This document shows positions 34,619 to 45,755 of a stretch of DNA of 64,000 bases, piece by piece. The notes below the pieces were generated by a model, which saw only the letters and a program-made list of their open reading frames with translations, searched no databases and was not told the origin of the DNA. The position numbers were made by a program, and so were the translations under genes. The stretch lies in assembly GCA_030681645.1 (NCBI GenBank), contig JAUXRX010000029.1, forward strand, positions 184,146-248,145, given 5' to 3'. The DNA is from Archangium sp. Lineage in GTDB: Bacteria > Myxococcota > Myxococcia > Myxococcales > Myxococcaceae. The stretch's first letter is position 1. Each line of letters begins with the position of its first letter.

Positions 34619-37600
34619 ATGCTGCGCGCCTTCGCCGTCGGCTTGTCCCTCTGGTTCCTCGCCTGCCCACCACCCACGCCCGTTCCGCCGGCCGTGAAGC
34701 AGGTCTCATCGGTCGACGCGACGGGCCTCGTGCTCTACGTGGGGGCGCTGCCTGGCCGGACGAACTTCGGCTTCGGCCTGCTCGACCCCCGCACCGGCAA
34801 GACCACCGCGACGCTGCGCGAGGTCCTCGCCAGCGGCGCCGCGGTCATCGCCGCAGGCTCGCCCGATGGGCGCCACCTGGCGTGGATCGACGGGGGGCGA
34901 ACGGTCCACTTCGCCGAGCTGGGGCTCGACCCCGACGGGGTCCCCACGGTGACCGAGCTGGCCGCCGTGCCGGTGAGCGACGACCGCGGGCTGGCCTTCA
35001 CCAACCGCGGCGACACGCTCGTCACCACCCGCGACTACGTCACCTTCGCCCCGGCCCCGAAGGCCACCACCTGCGTGGGGGCAGACGGGGTGCTGGTCAC
35101 TCCCGCGGGAGACGAGTGGTTCGTGCGCTGTGGTCAACGCAGCGCGCTCTTCCGTGGCAGCGAAGAGGTGATGCCGCTGGGCGAGGTCTTCCCTGCCGCG
35201 CTGAGCGTCGATGGCCAGTTCACGCTCTGGAATGACCCGCTGCTGATCCCCCACCGCACGCTCTTCCTCGATCCCACCAGGAGCGACGCGCGGCTCGATG
35301 GTCCCTTCGGCTTCCCGGAAGGAATGCCGGAACCCGACGGCACGATCACCCTCTCGAGCGCGGGCAAGAACGGGAAGTACGTGAAGGAGATCACCGTCAT
35401 GTTCGCGCAGTTCACCCAGGTCGACGAGTCGACCGCGGTGCCCGAGCCCGGCCTCAAGCACGCGCTGGGTGAGCTCTTCACCTCGCGCCGCTTCGATCTC
35501 CCGGTCCCTACGCCGGCCGCCAGCCTCGACGGCCTCCCGGAGGCCGAAGGGCGCGGCTGGTTGCCACTGGGCGTGCTGCCCGACGGGAGCGCCGACGTGT
35601 GGTCGATGATCGGCTGGACCATCGAGAACGACGGCATCGTGTACCAACGCGCGAAGTGGGGCGCGCTGCAGGTTCGCTCGCGGCTGGACGGACTGGTTCA
35701 GAATCACGTGGGCGGCGAGCTGCTGGGGGCGTGTGCGCCGCGTGAGCCAGGCAGACCCCGTGTCTACGGCGAGACGCCCGTCGGCCCTTTCATGCTCGCC
35801 CCCGAGACCTGGGCCTGTGCGGCTGGCAAGAGCCAGGGGAGCAAGTACGTCAACGCCTTCGACAGCCAGGGCACGACGGGCATGCGCGGAGTGCGCAGCG
35901 GCGCCGCGGTGGAATGGACGACGTCGCCGAGCCTGGTGACGCCTGATGGGCGCGCGTTTCTTCACGCCGCGACCGCAGGCAGGGGCGCCGGCTTCTGCTT
36001 CACCTTCGTGAAGAGCGGCGCGACGGAGTGCCTCGACGTCCCCGCGCTGGCCGGCATGATGCCCATGCTGCTGCTGGGCCACGCCGTCGAGGCCCCCGCG
36101 ACCGGAGCGGCGAGCGTGCTCTGGGTGTCCCACGAGGCGGCGACGCCGGGCACCGAGGTGCGGGTGTTCGGGACCCGCTTCGGCGCGGCAGGGACGGTGG
36201 AGCTCGGCGGCGTGGCCGTGCCGGCGAGCGACGTGCTCTCGTGGACGGACGAACAGGTCCGCTTCCGGATGCCCCAGGGCGCCCCGGCGTTCGGTCGCGT
36301 GGTGGTCTCGAGCGCGGCGGGGGCCGATCTCGAGGCCCGCCCCTTCTTCCTGACGAAGACCGCCGCTCAGCCCAGCTCGCTGGCCGACGCCGCGCTCGAC
36401 GTGAGCCTCGACCAGGCGATCGCCCAGGGCCTCACCGCCCTGCCTCGCCCGGTTGCGGGACGGACCTACAAGCTGCAGGACCCCAGGCGCTTCAGCACCG
36501 ACTCCACCCCGGTCCTCCTCGAGAACGCCACGCTGCTGCTCCACGCGACGGGGCGGTGCGCGGCCGACACCCGCCTGTGGACGATCGACGGGCTCTACGC
36601 CACCCATCGCAAGGCGACCTGCAGGGCCCAGCTCGATCCCACCCTGGCGTGGACGGTGGTGCAGAGCCCCGCCACCGAGCTGGCGGAGCCGACCCTCGCA
36701 GGGCGCCTCCACCACTTCTCGGGCGAGCTGATCGTCTCGGGTGCGCAGCCCTCGTACGCCGGCCTCTCGTGGCGGTGGCTGCAGCGGGTGACGAACGGTG
36801 AGCTGCGGTGTGACGCGACCCGAAGCGGGACCTTCCAGAGCCGCTTCGCGGACGTGCGTGGCTTCCCGGCACAGGGCTCGATGGCACTGCTCCCCGATGG
36901 AACGGTGCTGCGCGTGGGCGACCCGGTCCAGGAGCCCGGGCTGCACCACACGGTGGCGCTCGACTGGAACAGCGCGTGGGACCTGCGGAACCCGAGCCGC
37001 ACGGCCATCGACTCCGATCTCACCTCGGTCGCTGCCGCTGGCACCCGGGTGGTGCTGGCTGGCTCGACCTTCGCCGACAACGACCGCGCCCGCCTGAGGA
37101 CCTCGACCAACGGTGGGCAGACCTTCCCGGTCGAGACCCTGGGCGCGTCGTCACTGGCGGGCACCTTCGCGCCGATCTTCACCCTTCCACAGGGGCAGCG
37201 CGCGGGCTTCGTCGGTGCGTACAGCAGCGGCACGCCGATGACGCTCCAGAGCCTGTACCGCGTCGCGCCCGACGGCACGCTGACCGAGAACGCCTTCCCG
37301 CTGCCGCCGGGCCCACCCACCTCGGTCCTCTCGCTCGACTTCGGCGTGATCGGGCCCAGGCTCTTCGCGTGGAACCGCGAGTCGAAGACGCTGGCCGTGC
37401 TCGACACCAACGCCGCCGCGCCCGCCTGGCAGTCGCTGGCAGCCGGGGTGACGTCCTTCATGGTGGACGAGGTGCGGCAGCGGGCCTTCGTGGCCGTGGG
37501 TGACCAACTCTCGTGGACCCAGCCGGGCAGCGCCACGCTCGAGCCGTACCCCTCTCAGCCCGTCGTCCCCGCCTCGCTTCGGCCGATCACCGTCACGCTC

Positions 37601-37708
37601 TTCGGCCTGGACCAGGGAGGCTTCGCCCACGTCGGCGTGGCCGAGTGGACGGGCGTCTTCACCGCGGCGCCCGTGCGGGCGATGCTGATCGGCCGCCCCG
37701 TTCCCTGA
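34619..37708 (+). CDS. large lipoprotein with an IPT/TIG domain
   Basis: This 1029-residue exported protein has MLRAFAVGLSLWFLAC, a lipoprotein signal with Cys16. A stretch around 496-568 (TPGTEVRVFGTRFGAAGTVE and what follows) fits an IPT/TIG Ig-like domain. The N-terminal half has short beta repeats with SPDGRHLAWIDGG and similar strings, suggesting a propeller-like fold. The C-terminal half has ASTFADNDRARLRTS-like and RVAPDGTLTE strings, also propeller-like. No catalytic motif is recognised. The start is the ATG at 34619; AGGG is only three bases upstream, so its exact spacing is poor. It is probably a surface-exposed binding protein. Confidence 0.8.
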   Translation: MLRAFAVGLSLWFLACPPPTPVPPAVKQVSSVDATGLVLYVGALPGRTNFGFGLLDPRTGKTTATLREVLASGAAVIAAGSPDGRHLAWIDGGRTVHFAELGLDPDGVPTVTELAAVPVSDDRGLAFTNRGDTLVTTRDYVTFAPAPKATTCVGADGVLVTPAGDEWFVRCGQRSALFRGSEEVMPLGEVFPAALSVDGQFTLWNDPLLIPHRTLFLDPTRSDARLDGPFGFPEGMPEPDGTITLSSAGKNGKYVKEITVMFAQFTQVDESTAVPEPGLKHALGELFTSRRFDLPVPTPAASLDGLPEAEGRGWLPLGVLPDGSADVWSMIGWTIENDGIVYQRAKWGALQVRSRLDGLVQNHVGGELLGACAPREPGRPRVYGETPVGPFMLAPETWACAAGKSQGSKYVNAFDSQGTTGMRGVRSGAAVEWTTSPSLVTPDGRAFLHAATAGRGAGFCFTFVKSGATECLDVPALAGMMPMLLLGHAVEAPATGAASVLWVSHEAATPGTEVRVFGTRFGAAGTVELGGVAVPASDVLSWTDEQVRFRMPQGAPAFGRVVVSSAAGADLEARPFFLTKTAAQPSSLADAALDVSLDQAIAQGLTALPRPVAGRTYKLQDPRRFSTDSTPVLLENATLLLHATGRCAADTRLWTIDGLYATHRKATCRAQLDPTLAWTVVQSPATELAEPTLAGRLHHFSGELIVSGAQPSYAGLSWRWLQRVTNGELRCDATRSGTFQSRFADVRGFPAQGSMALLPDGTVLRVGDPVQEPGLHHTVALDWNSAWDLRNPSRTAIDSDLTSVAAAGTRVVLAGSTFADNDRARLRTSTNGGQTFPVETLGASSLAGTFAPIFTLPQGQRAGFVGAYSSGTPMTLQSLYRVAPDGTLTENAFPLPPGPPTSVLSLDFGVIGPRLFAWNRESKTLAVLDTNAAAPAWQSLAAGVTSFMVDEVRQRAFVAVGDQLSWTQPGSATLEPYPSQPVVPASLRPITVTLFGLDQGGFAHVGVAEWTGVFTAAPVRAMLIGRPVP

Positions 37709-37763
37709 GCTGCCGCCACCGGCTCGCACGGTCCTTGCTGGGCTGCGGGGTGGAGGTGGCGCG

Positions 37764-38693
37764 ATGGAACGCCCCGTCTACGTCATCGGCCACCGCAGCC
37801 CCGACACCGACAGCGTGTGCTCGGCGATCGCGTACGCGGCGCTGAAGCAGCAGCTGGGTGAGCAGAATGTGCGCCCGGCGCGCGCCGGTGAGCTCAACGC
37901 AGAGACCCGCTTCGTGCTGCGCCACTTCGAGGTGCCGGCGCCGGAGCTGCTCGTCGACGCCGCCGGGGTGAACCTGATCCTGGTGGATCACAACGAGGTG
38001 GGCCAGGCGCTGCCCCACCTCGAGCAGGCCAACATCCTCGAGATCTGGGAACACCACCGCCTGGGCGATCTCCGCCTCCCCCGGCCGATCGTGTTCCACT
38101 GCGAGCCGGTTGGCGCGACCGCGACGCTGATCTCCGAGCTCCACTTCGTGCGCGGCGTGGTGCCAGCCCGCGCGATGGCAGGGCTGATGCTCTCGGCGAT
38201 CCTCTCCGACACGCTCGGCTTCCGCTCGCCCACCACCACCACGCGCGACAGGGACGCGGTGGCCCGGCTCGCCCCCCTGGCCGGGATCGAGCGCCCCGCG
38301 GCCTTCGGCGAGGAGCTGCTGCGCGTCAAGCTCGAGGCCGCCGAGCGGAAGAGCCCGGCGCAGCTCGTGGGGGACGACTTCAAGGAGTTCGTCATGGGCG
38401 GGCGCCGCGTGGGCATCAGCCAGGTCGAGGTGTTTCGCGCAGGGGCCCTCGCCGCGCGGAAGGCGGCGATCCTGGGCGAGCTGCGCGCCCGGCGCGAGGC
38501 CGCCGGTCTCGCGCAGGCGATCTTCATGATCACCAGCGTGGCGGATCAATCGAGCGAGCTCTGGTTCGTCGGTGAAAAGCCAGAGCAGTTCGAGCAGGCC
38601 TTCGGGGCGCTCGAGGATGGCGGGGTGGTGGTGCCCGGCTGCATGTCGCGCAAGCAGCAGGTGGTGCCGCGGCTCGAGGCGGTGCTGCGCTGA
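37764..38693 (+). CDS. ppaC: manganese-type inorganic pyrophosphatase (family II) with EHH motif
   Basis: This 309-residue DHH/DHHA2 phosphoesterase hydrolyses pyrophosphate to phosphate. Predicted metal ligands are H10, D14, D16 (GHRSPDTDSVCSA), D75 (VDHNE), H98 and D149 (LSDTLGF), matching B. subtilis PpaC. The namesake DHH motif reads E97-H98-H99 (EIWEHHRLGD). The C-terminal substrate motif SRKQQVVP is intact. So the enzyme is probably active with a conservative change next to the metal site. The start is the ATG at 37764, 55 bases after the large lipoprotein gene. Repeat B copy 3 follows immediately. Confidence 0.93.
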   Translation: MERPVYVIGHRSPDTDSVCSAIAYAALKQQLGEQNVRPARAGELNAETRFVLRHFEVPAPELLVDAAGVNLILVDHNEVGQALPHLEQANILEIWEHHRLGDLRLPRPIVFHCEPVGATATLISELHFVRGVVPARAMAGLMLSAILSDTLGFRSPTTTTRDRDAVARLAPLAGIERPAAFGEELLRVKLEAAERKSPAQLVGDDFKEFVMGGRRVGISQVEVFRAGALAARKAAILGELRARREAAGLAQAIFMITSVADQSSELWFVGEKPEQFEQAFGALEDGGVVVPGCMSRKQQVVPRLEAVLR

Positions 38694-38702
38694 ATCACTT
38701 GT

Positions 38703-38748
38703 CTCCCTCTCCCTGCGCAGCGGGGAGAGGGCGGGCTGAGGGGCAGCC
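38703..38748 (+). repeat. dispersed repeat family B, copy 3 (upstream of the acsA operon)
   Basis: CTCCCTCTCCCTGCGCAGCG followed by GGGAGAGGGCGGGCTGAGGG is a full family B copy. It begins ten bases after ppaC and ends about 50 bases before the chosen acsA start, so it must lie between ppaC and the promoter or leader of the operon. Confidence 0.87.
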
Positions 38749-38799
38749 TGCGAAGTGGCGGCGGCGCGTGGCGTGTCTCTTGCTGCCCCCACGCTCGAG

Positions 38800-40544
<1,745 letters not shown>

Positions 40545-40548
<4 letters not shown>

Positions 40549-41489
40549 CCGAGCGATCGCAGGGCTGGTACCACCAGATGTTGCGCATCCGCCGCTTCGA
40601 GGAACGGTGCGCCGAGGCGTACTCCGCGGGGAAGATTCGCGGCTTCCTCCACCTGGCCATCGGCGAGGAGGCGATCGCGGTGGGGGCGATGGCCTGCCTC
40701 ACCCCCGATGACGCGGTGATCGCCACCTACCGCGAGCACGGCCACGCGCTCGCCCGCGGCCTGTCGATGCGCTCGGTGATGGCTGAGATGTACGGAAAGA
40801 AGGCGGGCTGCTGCCGCGGCCGCGGCGGCTCGATGCACCTCTTCGACGCCGGGCGCCGCTTCTTCGGCGGCAACGCCATCGTCGGGGGACACCTGCCCCT
40901 CGCGGTGGGCTTCGCCCTGGCCGACCGTCAGCTCGAGCGGCGCAACGTCACGGCGTGCTTCTTCGGCGACGGCGCGGTCGCGGAAGGCTCTTTTCACGAG
41001 TCGATGAACCTGGCGTCGCTGTGGCGGCTGCCGGTGCTCTTTCTCTGTGAGAACAACCGCTACGCCATGGGCACCGCGCTCGATCGCCACCAGGCCGAGC
41101 CGCGGCTGTACCTCAAGGCCAGCAGCTACCGGGTTCCCGGCGCCGAGGTCGATGGGATGGATGTGGAGGCCGTCGCCCTGGCGGTGAAGGCCGCCGTGGA
41201 CGCGATGCGTGAGGAGCCCGGGCCGCGGTTCCTCGAGCTGCTCACGTACCGCTTCCGCGCGCACTCGATGTTCGACCCCGAGCTGTACCGCACGAAGCAA
41301 GAGGTGCAGGACGAGATGAAGCGCGACCCGCTCACGCTGCTGGCCGCGAAGGCCCGCCTCGACGTGGCCGCCCTCGAGGCCGAGGTGAAGGCCGAGCTGG
41401 AAGACGCGGTGGCCTTCGCCGAGACCTCGCCCCCCGAGCCGCTGGACGAGTTGGCCTGGCGGGTGACCCTGCGGGAGGACGCGCGATGA
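40545..41489 (+). CDS. 2-oxoacid dehydrogenase E1 component, alpha subunit
   Basis: This 314-residue thiamine-diphosphate subunit is similar to PDH and acetoin-dehydrogenase E1alpha. It has GKIRGFLHLAIGEEAIAVG, RGRGGSMHLFD, and the ThDP motif GDGAVAEGSFHESMNLA followed by ENNRYAMGT. Phosphorylation-loop residues HSMFDPELYRT are present. The start is the GTG at 40545, with GGAGG four bases upstream inside acsA. It overlaps the E1beta start by four bases. It catalyses decarboxylation of a 2-oxo acid together with E1beta and passes the acyl group to E2. Whether the substrate is pyruvate, acetoin or a branched acid cannot be read from sequence. Confidence 0.93.
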
Positions 41490-42466
41490 AGACCACTTTC
41501 CGCGAGGCCCTCAAGGCGGCGCACCGGGAGGCGCTGCAGAAAGACCCGCGCGTGCTGCTGATGGGTGAAGACGTGGGCCGTTATGGCGGCGCGTACGCGG
41601 TGAGCAAGGGGCTGCTGGCGGAGTTCGGCCCCGAGCGCGTTCGCGACACGCCGCTGTCCGAGGGCGGCTTCGTGGGGGCGGGCCTCGGCGCCGCGCTCAA
41701 TGGGCTGCGGCCGATCGTCGAGGTGATGACGGTGAACTTCTCGCTCCTCGCCATGGATCAGCTGGTCAACAACGCGGCCACGCTGCTCCACATGTCCGGC
41801 GGCCAGCTCAACGTGCCGGTGGTGATCCGCATGGCCACGGGGGCAGGGCGCCAGCTCGCCGCGCAGCACAGCCACTCGTTCGAGAACTGGTACGCGAGCG
41901 TGCCGGGGCTGCGCGTGGTGGCGCCCGCCACGCTGGAAGACGCGCGCGGCATGTTGTGGACCGCCCTGGCCGACCCCGACCCGGTGGTGATCTTCGAGAA
42001 CGCGCTGCTCTACAACCTCGAGGGCGAGCTGGCCGACGACGCCGGGCCGGTGGACATCGACAGCGCGCGGGTGATGCGGGCCGGCCGCGACGTCACCTTG
42101 ATCACGTACGGCGGCTCGCTGGGAAAGACGCTGGAGGCCGCCACCACGCTCGCGACGCACGGGGTGGACTGCGAGGTGATCGATCTGCGCTCGCTGCGGC
42201 CGCTCGACGACCGGGCCATCCTCGCGTCGGTGAGGAAGACGAAGCGCGTGGTGGTGGTGGACGAGGCGTGGCGCTCCGGTGCGCTGGCCGCCGAGGTGAT
42301 CACCCGCATCGTCGAGGGTGCCTTCTACGACCTCGACGCGCCGCCCGGGCGCGTGTGCAGCGAAGAGGTGCCCGTGCCCTACGCGAAGGACCAGGAGCAG
42401 GCGGCGCTGCCGCAGCCCGCGAAGATCGTGGCCGCGGTGGAGAGGCTGGTGAAGGCCCGTGGCTGA
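41486..42466 (+). CDS. 2-oxoacid dehydrogenase E1 component, beta subunit
   Basis: This 326-residue E1beta of the transketolase family has MGEDVGRYGGAYAVSKGL, SEGGFVGAGLGAALNGLRPI and the core QHSHSFENWYASVPGLRVVA. It ends with EEVPVPYAKDQEQAALPQP, typical for binding to E2. It starts at an ATG at 41486 overlapping E1alpha (ATGA) and ends with an eight-base overlap with E2. Together with E1alpha it forms the decarboxylating heterotetramer. Confidence 0.94.
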   Translation: MKTTFREALKAAHREALQKDPRVLLMGEDVGRYGGAYAVSKGLLAEFGPERVRDTPLSEGGFVGAGLGAALNGLRPIVEVMTVNFSLLAMDQLVNNAATLLHMSGGQLNVPVVIRMATGAGRQLAAQHSHSFENWYASVPGLRVVAPATLEDARGMLWTALADPDPVVIFENALLYNLEGELADDAGPVDIDSARVMRAGRDVTLITYGGSLGKTLEAATTLATHGVDCEVIDLRSLRPLDDRAILASVRKTKRVVVVDEAWRSGALAAEVITRIVEGAFYDLDAPPGRVCSEEVPVPYAKDQEQAALPQPAKIVAAVERLVKARG

Positions 42467-43547
42467 GTTCCTCATGCCCTCGCTGGGGGCCGACATGGAG
42501 TCCGGCACGCTGCTCGAGTGGCGGGTGAAGCCCGGCGACGCGGTGAAGAAGGGCGACCTGGTGGCGACCGTCGAGACGGTGAAGGGCGCCATCGAGATCG
42601 AGGTCTTTCAGGACGGCGTGGTGAAGGAGCTGGTGGCGAAGGTGGGCGAGGTGGTGCCGGTGGGCAAGGTCCTGGCGGTGCTGCAAACCGCCGCTCCCTC
42701 TCCCCCTGGGGAGGGGGAGAGGGTTGGGGTGAGGGGCGCCGCTCCCAGAGCCTCACCGGCCGCCAAACGTCGCGCCGCGGAGCTCGGCGTCGAGCTGAGC
42801 AAAATCACCGGCACGGGTCCCGAGGGAGCGATCACCATCGCAGACGTCGAGGGCCACCGTTCACCCCGAGCGGAGTCGAGGGGCCCGACTGACATGCGGG
42901 GAGCGATCGCCGCGGCCATGTCGCGCTCGAAGCGGGAGATCCCCCACTACTACCTGTCCACCGACATCGATCTCGGCCGCGCGCTGGCGTGGCTCGAGGC
43001 GGAGAACGCGACGCGGAAGGTGGCCGACCGCCTGCTGCCGGCCGCGCTGCTGCTCAAGGCCACCGCGCTCGCGGTGCACGAGGTGCCCGAGCTGAACGGC
43101 ACCTTCCAGGACGGCCGGTTCACCCAGGGCGCGACGGTTCACCTGGGCGTGGCCATCAACCTGCGCACCGGCGGCCTCATCGCGCCCGCGCTGCTCGACG
43201 CACAGCGCCTCTCCCTCACCGACCTGATGGCCCGCCTCACCGACCTGGTGACGCGCGCGCGCGCGACGCAGCTGCGCAGCTCCGAGCTGGGCACCGCGAC
43301 GATCACCGTCTCCAACCTGGGCGACCAGGGGGTGGGGGTGGTGTTCCCCGTCATTCATCCACCCCAGGTGGCGATGGTCGGCTTCGGGCGCATTCAGCAG
43401 CGGCCGTGGGTGGTGGAAGGGCAGGTGGTGCCGCGCCCGATCGTCACTGCGTCGCTCGCGGCGGATCACCGGGTGAGCGATGGCCACCGGGGGGGCCGCT
43501 TCCTGGGGGCCCTCGAGAAGCTCCTCCAACAACCGGAGCGCCTGTGA
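42459..43547 (+). CDS. 2-oxoacid dehydrogenase E2 (dihydrolipoyl acyltransferase) with repeat-derived linkers
   Basis: This 362-residue E2 has an N-terminal lipoyl domain with K42 in ETVKGAIEIEV (the usual DK is VK here), a peripheral-subunit-binding domain (about 96-131, SPAAKRRAAELGVELSKITG), and a catalytic domain. In the catalytic domain the active-site His is H337 in AADHRVSDG. Both interdomain linkers are translated repeats: residues 79-94 from repeat B copy 4 and 133-143 from repeat A copy 4. The start is the GTG at 42459 overlapping E1beta. The stop overlaps the ACP gene (GTGA). No E3 gene is in the operon, so a shared lipoamide dehydrogenase is assumed. The catalytic core looks intact. 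Confidence 0.93.
   Translation: MAEFLMPSLGADMESGTLLEWRVKPGDAVKKGDLVATVETVKGAIEIEVFQDGVVKELVAKVGEVVPVGKVLAVLQTAAPSPPGEGERVGVRGAAPRASPAAKRRAAELGVELSKITGTGPEGAITIADVEGHRSPRAESRGPTDMRGAIAAAMSRSKREIPHYYLSTDIDLGRALAWLEAENATRKVADRLLPAALLLKATALAVHEVPELNGTFQDGRFTQGATVHLGVAINLRTGGLIAPALLDAQRLSLTDLMARLTDLVTRARATQLRSSELGTATITVSNLGDQGVGVVFPVIHPPQVAMVGFGRIQQRPWVVEGQVVPRPIVTASLAADHRVSDGHRGGRFLGALEKLLQQPERL
42693..42740 (+). repeat. dispersed repeat family B, copy 4 (first linker of E2)
   Basis: GCTCCCTCTCCCCCTGGGGA followed by GGGGGAGAGGGTTGGGGTGA is a palindromic family B copy inside the E2 gene. It is translated in frame as APSPPGEGERVGVRGA between the lipoyl and subunit-binding domains. Its stem could also fold in the mRNA. 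Confidence 0.87.
42857..42886 (+). repeat. dispersed repeat family A, copy 4 (second linker of E2)
   Basis: CCGTTCACCCCGAGCGGAGT followed by CGAGGGGCCC is a complete family A copy, translated as RSPRAESRGP between the subunit-binding and catalytic domains of E2. Confidence 0.88.
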
Positions 43548-43792
43548 ACGGAGAACTCGAGAAGACGATCGTGGCGGTGCTGGCGGAGATCGCGCCCGAG
43601 GCAGACCTGGCCGCGCTCAGCGGGCAGGTGCCTTTCCGCGATCAGCTCGACCTCGACTCGATGGACTTCCTGCACTTCGTCCAGGCGCTCGACAAGAAGC
43701 TGCACGTCGACGTGCCCGAGGCGGACTACCCGAAGCTGATGACGCTCGACGAGTGCGTGAAGTACCTCGCGCCCCGTCTCCCGAAGGGCTGA
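43544..43792 (+). CDS. dedicated acyl carrier protein of the E1-E2 operon
   Basis: This 82-residue ACP-like protein has the 4'-phosphopantetheine site at S39 in QLDLDSMDFLHF, in the second helix as expected. Acidic helices surround it and it ends CVKYLAPRLP. The start is a GTG at 43544 overlapping the E2 stop, so its translation is tied to E2. Unlike fatty-acid ACP it has no fab genes around it. It may receive an acyl group from the dihydrolipoyl transferase or from the ligase, or may act as a structural or regulatory partner. The stop is four bases from the convergent cytochrome gene. Confidence 0.85.
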   Translation: MNGELEKTIVAVLAEIAPEADLAALSGQVPFRDQLDLDSMDFLHFVQALDKKLHVDVPEADYPKLMTLDECVKYLAPRLPKG

Positions 43793-43796
43793 GCCG

Positions 43797-45755
43797 TCAG
43801 AGCGTCTCGAGGTACGCGACGAGGTCGTCGACCTCTTCGACCGAGAGCGTGCTGGTGACGCCGTGCTGGTCGCGGGGGTTGCGCAGCACGCGCGCCCTGA
43901 TCGAAGGCGCCGAGCCGTCGTGCAGGTAGGGGGCGCTGCGCGCCAGGCCCTTGAGCGACGGCACGTTGAGGCCGCGCGACATCACCAGCCCGTTGTCGGG
44001 GTTGATGCCGCTGACCACCAGGCTCCCCACGTTCGAGCTCGAGTTGTCGGTGAACCACTGGCCGCTGTGGCAGCTCGCGCACTGCGCCTTCTCGAACACC
44101 TGCGCCCCGCGCGCCGCGGCGACGCTCGGCTCGACCGTCTGGAACGGGTTCTCAGGCGCTGCCAGACCATCGACGTAGGCGTTGAGCTGGGCGACCGCCA
44201 CGCCGCTCAGGCCGCTGCCGCCCATGCGGGCGGTGATGGTGTGCGTGAGGAAGCCCTGCACGTCGACGAACTCGCCGCTCCAGTGGTACGGCGCGGTCGC
44301 TGCGATGCCCCGGCCCGCGAGGGTGGGCGTCTGGCGCGGCCCGTCGGGGAACTGCCAGGTGTGGCCGTCGTCGCGGCCCTCGAGGTGGCAGCTGCTGCAG
44401 GCCACCGAGGCCTCCACCGCCGACATGGCGCGGCTGTTGGCGTCGTGAAAGAGCATGCGGCCGGCGACCTGCTCTGGCGAGAGGGTATCGGCGACGAGCC
44501 GGGTGCTGGTGGCCGCTACCACGCCCACGGTGCCCGCGCCCAGGGTCAGCCGCTGCACGGTGTGCTCGTACTGGCTGTAGACGAAGGCCGTGGCGTTGTC
44601 GGAGAGGATGGCGATGCCGTCGGCGCCCGAGGCGATCTTCGTGGTCGAGTGCACCGAGCGGAGCGCGGTGGCGTTCGCGTTGGGGCGGGCGGCGCCGCGG
44701 TTGGCCGCGACGATCGCCAGCGTGCTCGATTCCATGTTCACCACGAAGACCCAGTCGCCGTTGGCGTCGACCAGGGCCACGCTGGGGCCCTGCAGCACCG
44801 GGCTGCCGTCCTGGCCCGACACGGCGAAGCTCGTCTGCGGGTACTCGGTCTGCTCGGGCGGGGCGCCGAACGAGCGGAAGCCGCTCACGTCATCGACGAG
44901 CGGGTCGATTCGGCCGTCGCGCTTCTCGAGGGTGATCAGCGCCGAGGTGGACACCGAGCCGATGAGGCTCGGGCCCTGGCCCTTGTAGTACGGGGTGTCG
45001 GGCGTGGGCTGGGTGAGGATGGGCGCGTCACGCGAGAGCATCGCGGTGGCGAAGGCGCGGGTGCCGGCGGGGTTGACCGCGACGTCCGTCATGGCCCGGG
45101 TCGAGAAGGTGGTGGGCCCGAAGAAGCCGGCGTTCTGGCCGCTGGAGGCGTTGAGCCTGCTGTTGAACTCGATGTTCGGGTTGGCCACAGCCGCGGCCTT
45201 CAGGTCGATCTCGAGCAGCTTGCCGGTCTTGAACTGCGAGACGACGGCGCGATCGTCAGCCAGCAGCCCCAGCCCGCGGGGCTCTTCGCCGACCGGCACC
45301 ACCCACAACGACTGGCGGGTGGCCGTGTCGAAGGCGGTGAGGGTGCCGTAGCTGGTGTCGTCCAGCGCGGTCGCGGACACTACGTAGAGCGTCTTGCCGT
45401 CGCCGCTGAGCTGCATGCCGACGGGGTCGACGCCCGTGGGCAGCTCGGCCACCACCGCCCAGTCACCGGGGCTGACCACGCTGACGCTGCGGCTGCCGCG
45501 GTTCGCCACGAAGATGGTGCCGTCCTGGCCCACCGCCACGCGGAAGGGCCGCACCCCCACCTTCACCTCGGCGCGCTTCTCGAGCGTCTTCGTGTCGATC
45601 ACCAGCAACAGGCCGTTGTCGGTGTCGGCCGCGTAGAGCGAGGCGCTGTCCTTCGAGACCGCCAGCGAACCTGAAGCGCGCGTCGGGAGCTCATCGGCCA
45701 CGCAGCCAGACAACCCCACCGCCAACACCACCACCATCGACTTGATCTGGATCAT
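43797..45755 (-). CDS. YVTN-type beta-propeller fused to di-heme cytochrome c peroxidase/MauG-like domain
   Basis: This 652-residue lipoprotein has a signal with lipobox LSGC near residue 18. The N-terminal half (about 30-420) consists of beta-propeller repeats, e.g. VFVVNMESSTLAIVAANRG and IFVANRGSRSVSVVSPGDW. The C-terminal half has two c-type haem sites, CSSCH at 453-457 and CASCH at 559-563, in a CCP/MauG context. Distal ligands include HW or HD motifs (YLHDGSAPSIRARV). It probably carries out peroxidase or oxidase chemistry at the envelope. The start is set at the ATG at 45753-45755; a GTG nine bases earlier is possible. It is convergent with the ACP gene, four bases away. Confidence 0.88.
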   Translation of the reverse strand: MIQIKSMVVVLAVGLSGCVADELPTRASGSLAVSKDSASLYAADTDNGLLLVIDTKTLEKRAEVKVGVRPFRVAVGQDGTIFVANRGSRSVSVVSPGDWAVVAELPTGVDPVGMQLSGDGKTLYVVSATALDDTSYGTLTAFDTATRQSLWVVPVGEEPRGLGLLADDRAVVSQFKTGKLLEIDLKAAAVANPNIEFNSRLNASSGQNAGFFGPTTFSTRAMTDVAVNPAGTRAFATAMLSRDAPILTQPTPDTPYYKGQGPSLIGSVSTSALITLEKRDGRIDPLVDDVSGFRSFGAPPEQTEYPQTSFAVSGQDGSPVLQGPSVALVDANGDWVFVVNMESSTLAIVAANRGAARPNANATALRSVHSTTKIASGADGIAILSDNATAFVYSQYEHTVQRLTLGAGTVGVVAATSTRLVADTLSPEQVAGRMLFHDANSRAMSAVEASVACSSCHLEGRDDGHTWQFPDGPRQTPTLAGRGIAATAPYHWSGEFVDVQGFLTHTITARMGGSGLSGVAVAQLNAYVDGLAAPENPFQTVEPSVAAARGAQVFEKAQCASCHSGQWFTDNSSSNVGSLVVSGINPDNGLVMSRGLNVPSLKGLARSAPYLHDGSAPSIRARVLRNPRDQHGVTSTLSVEEVDDLVAYLETL

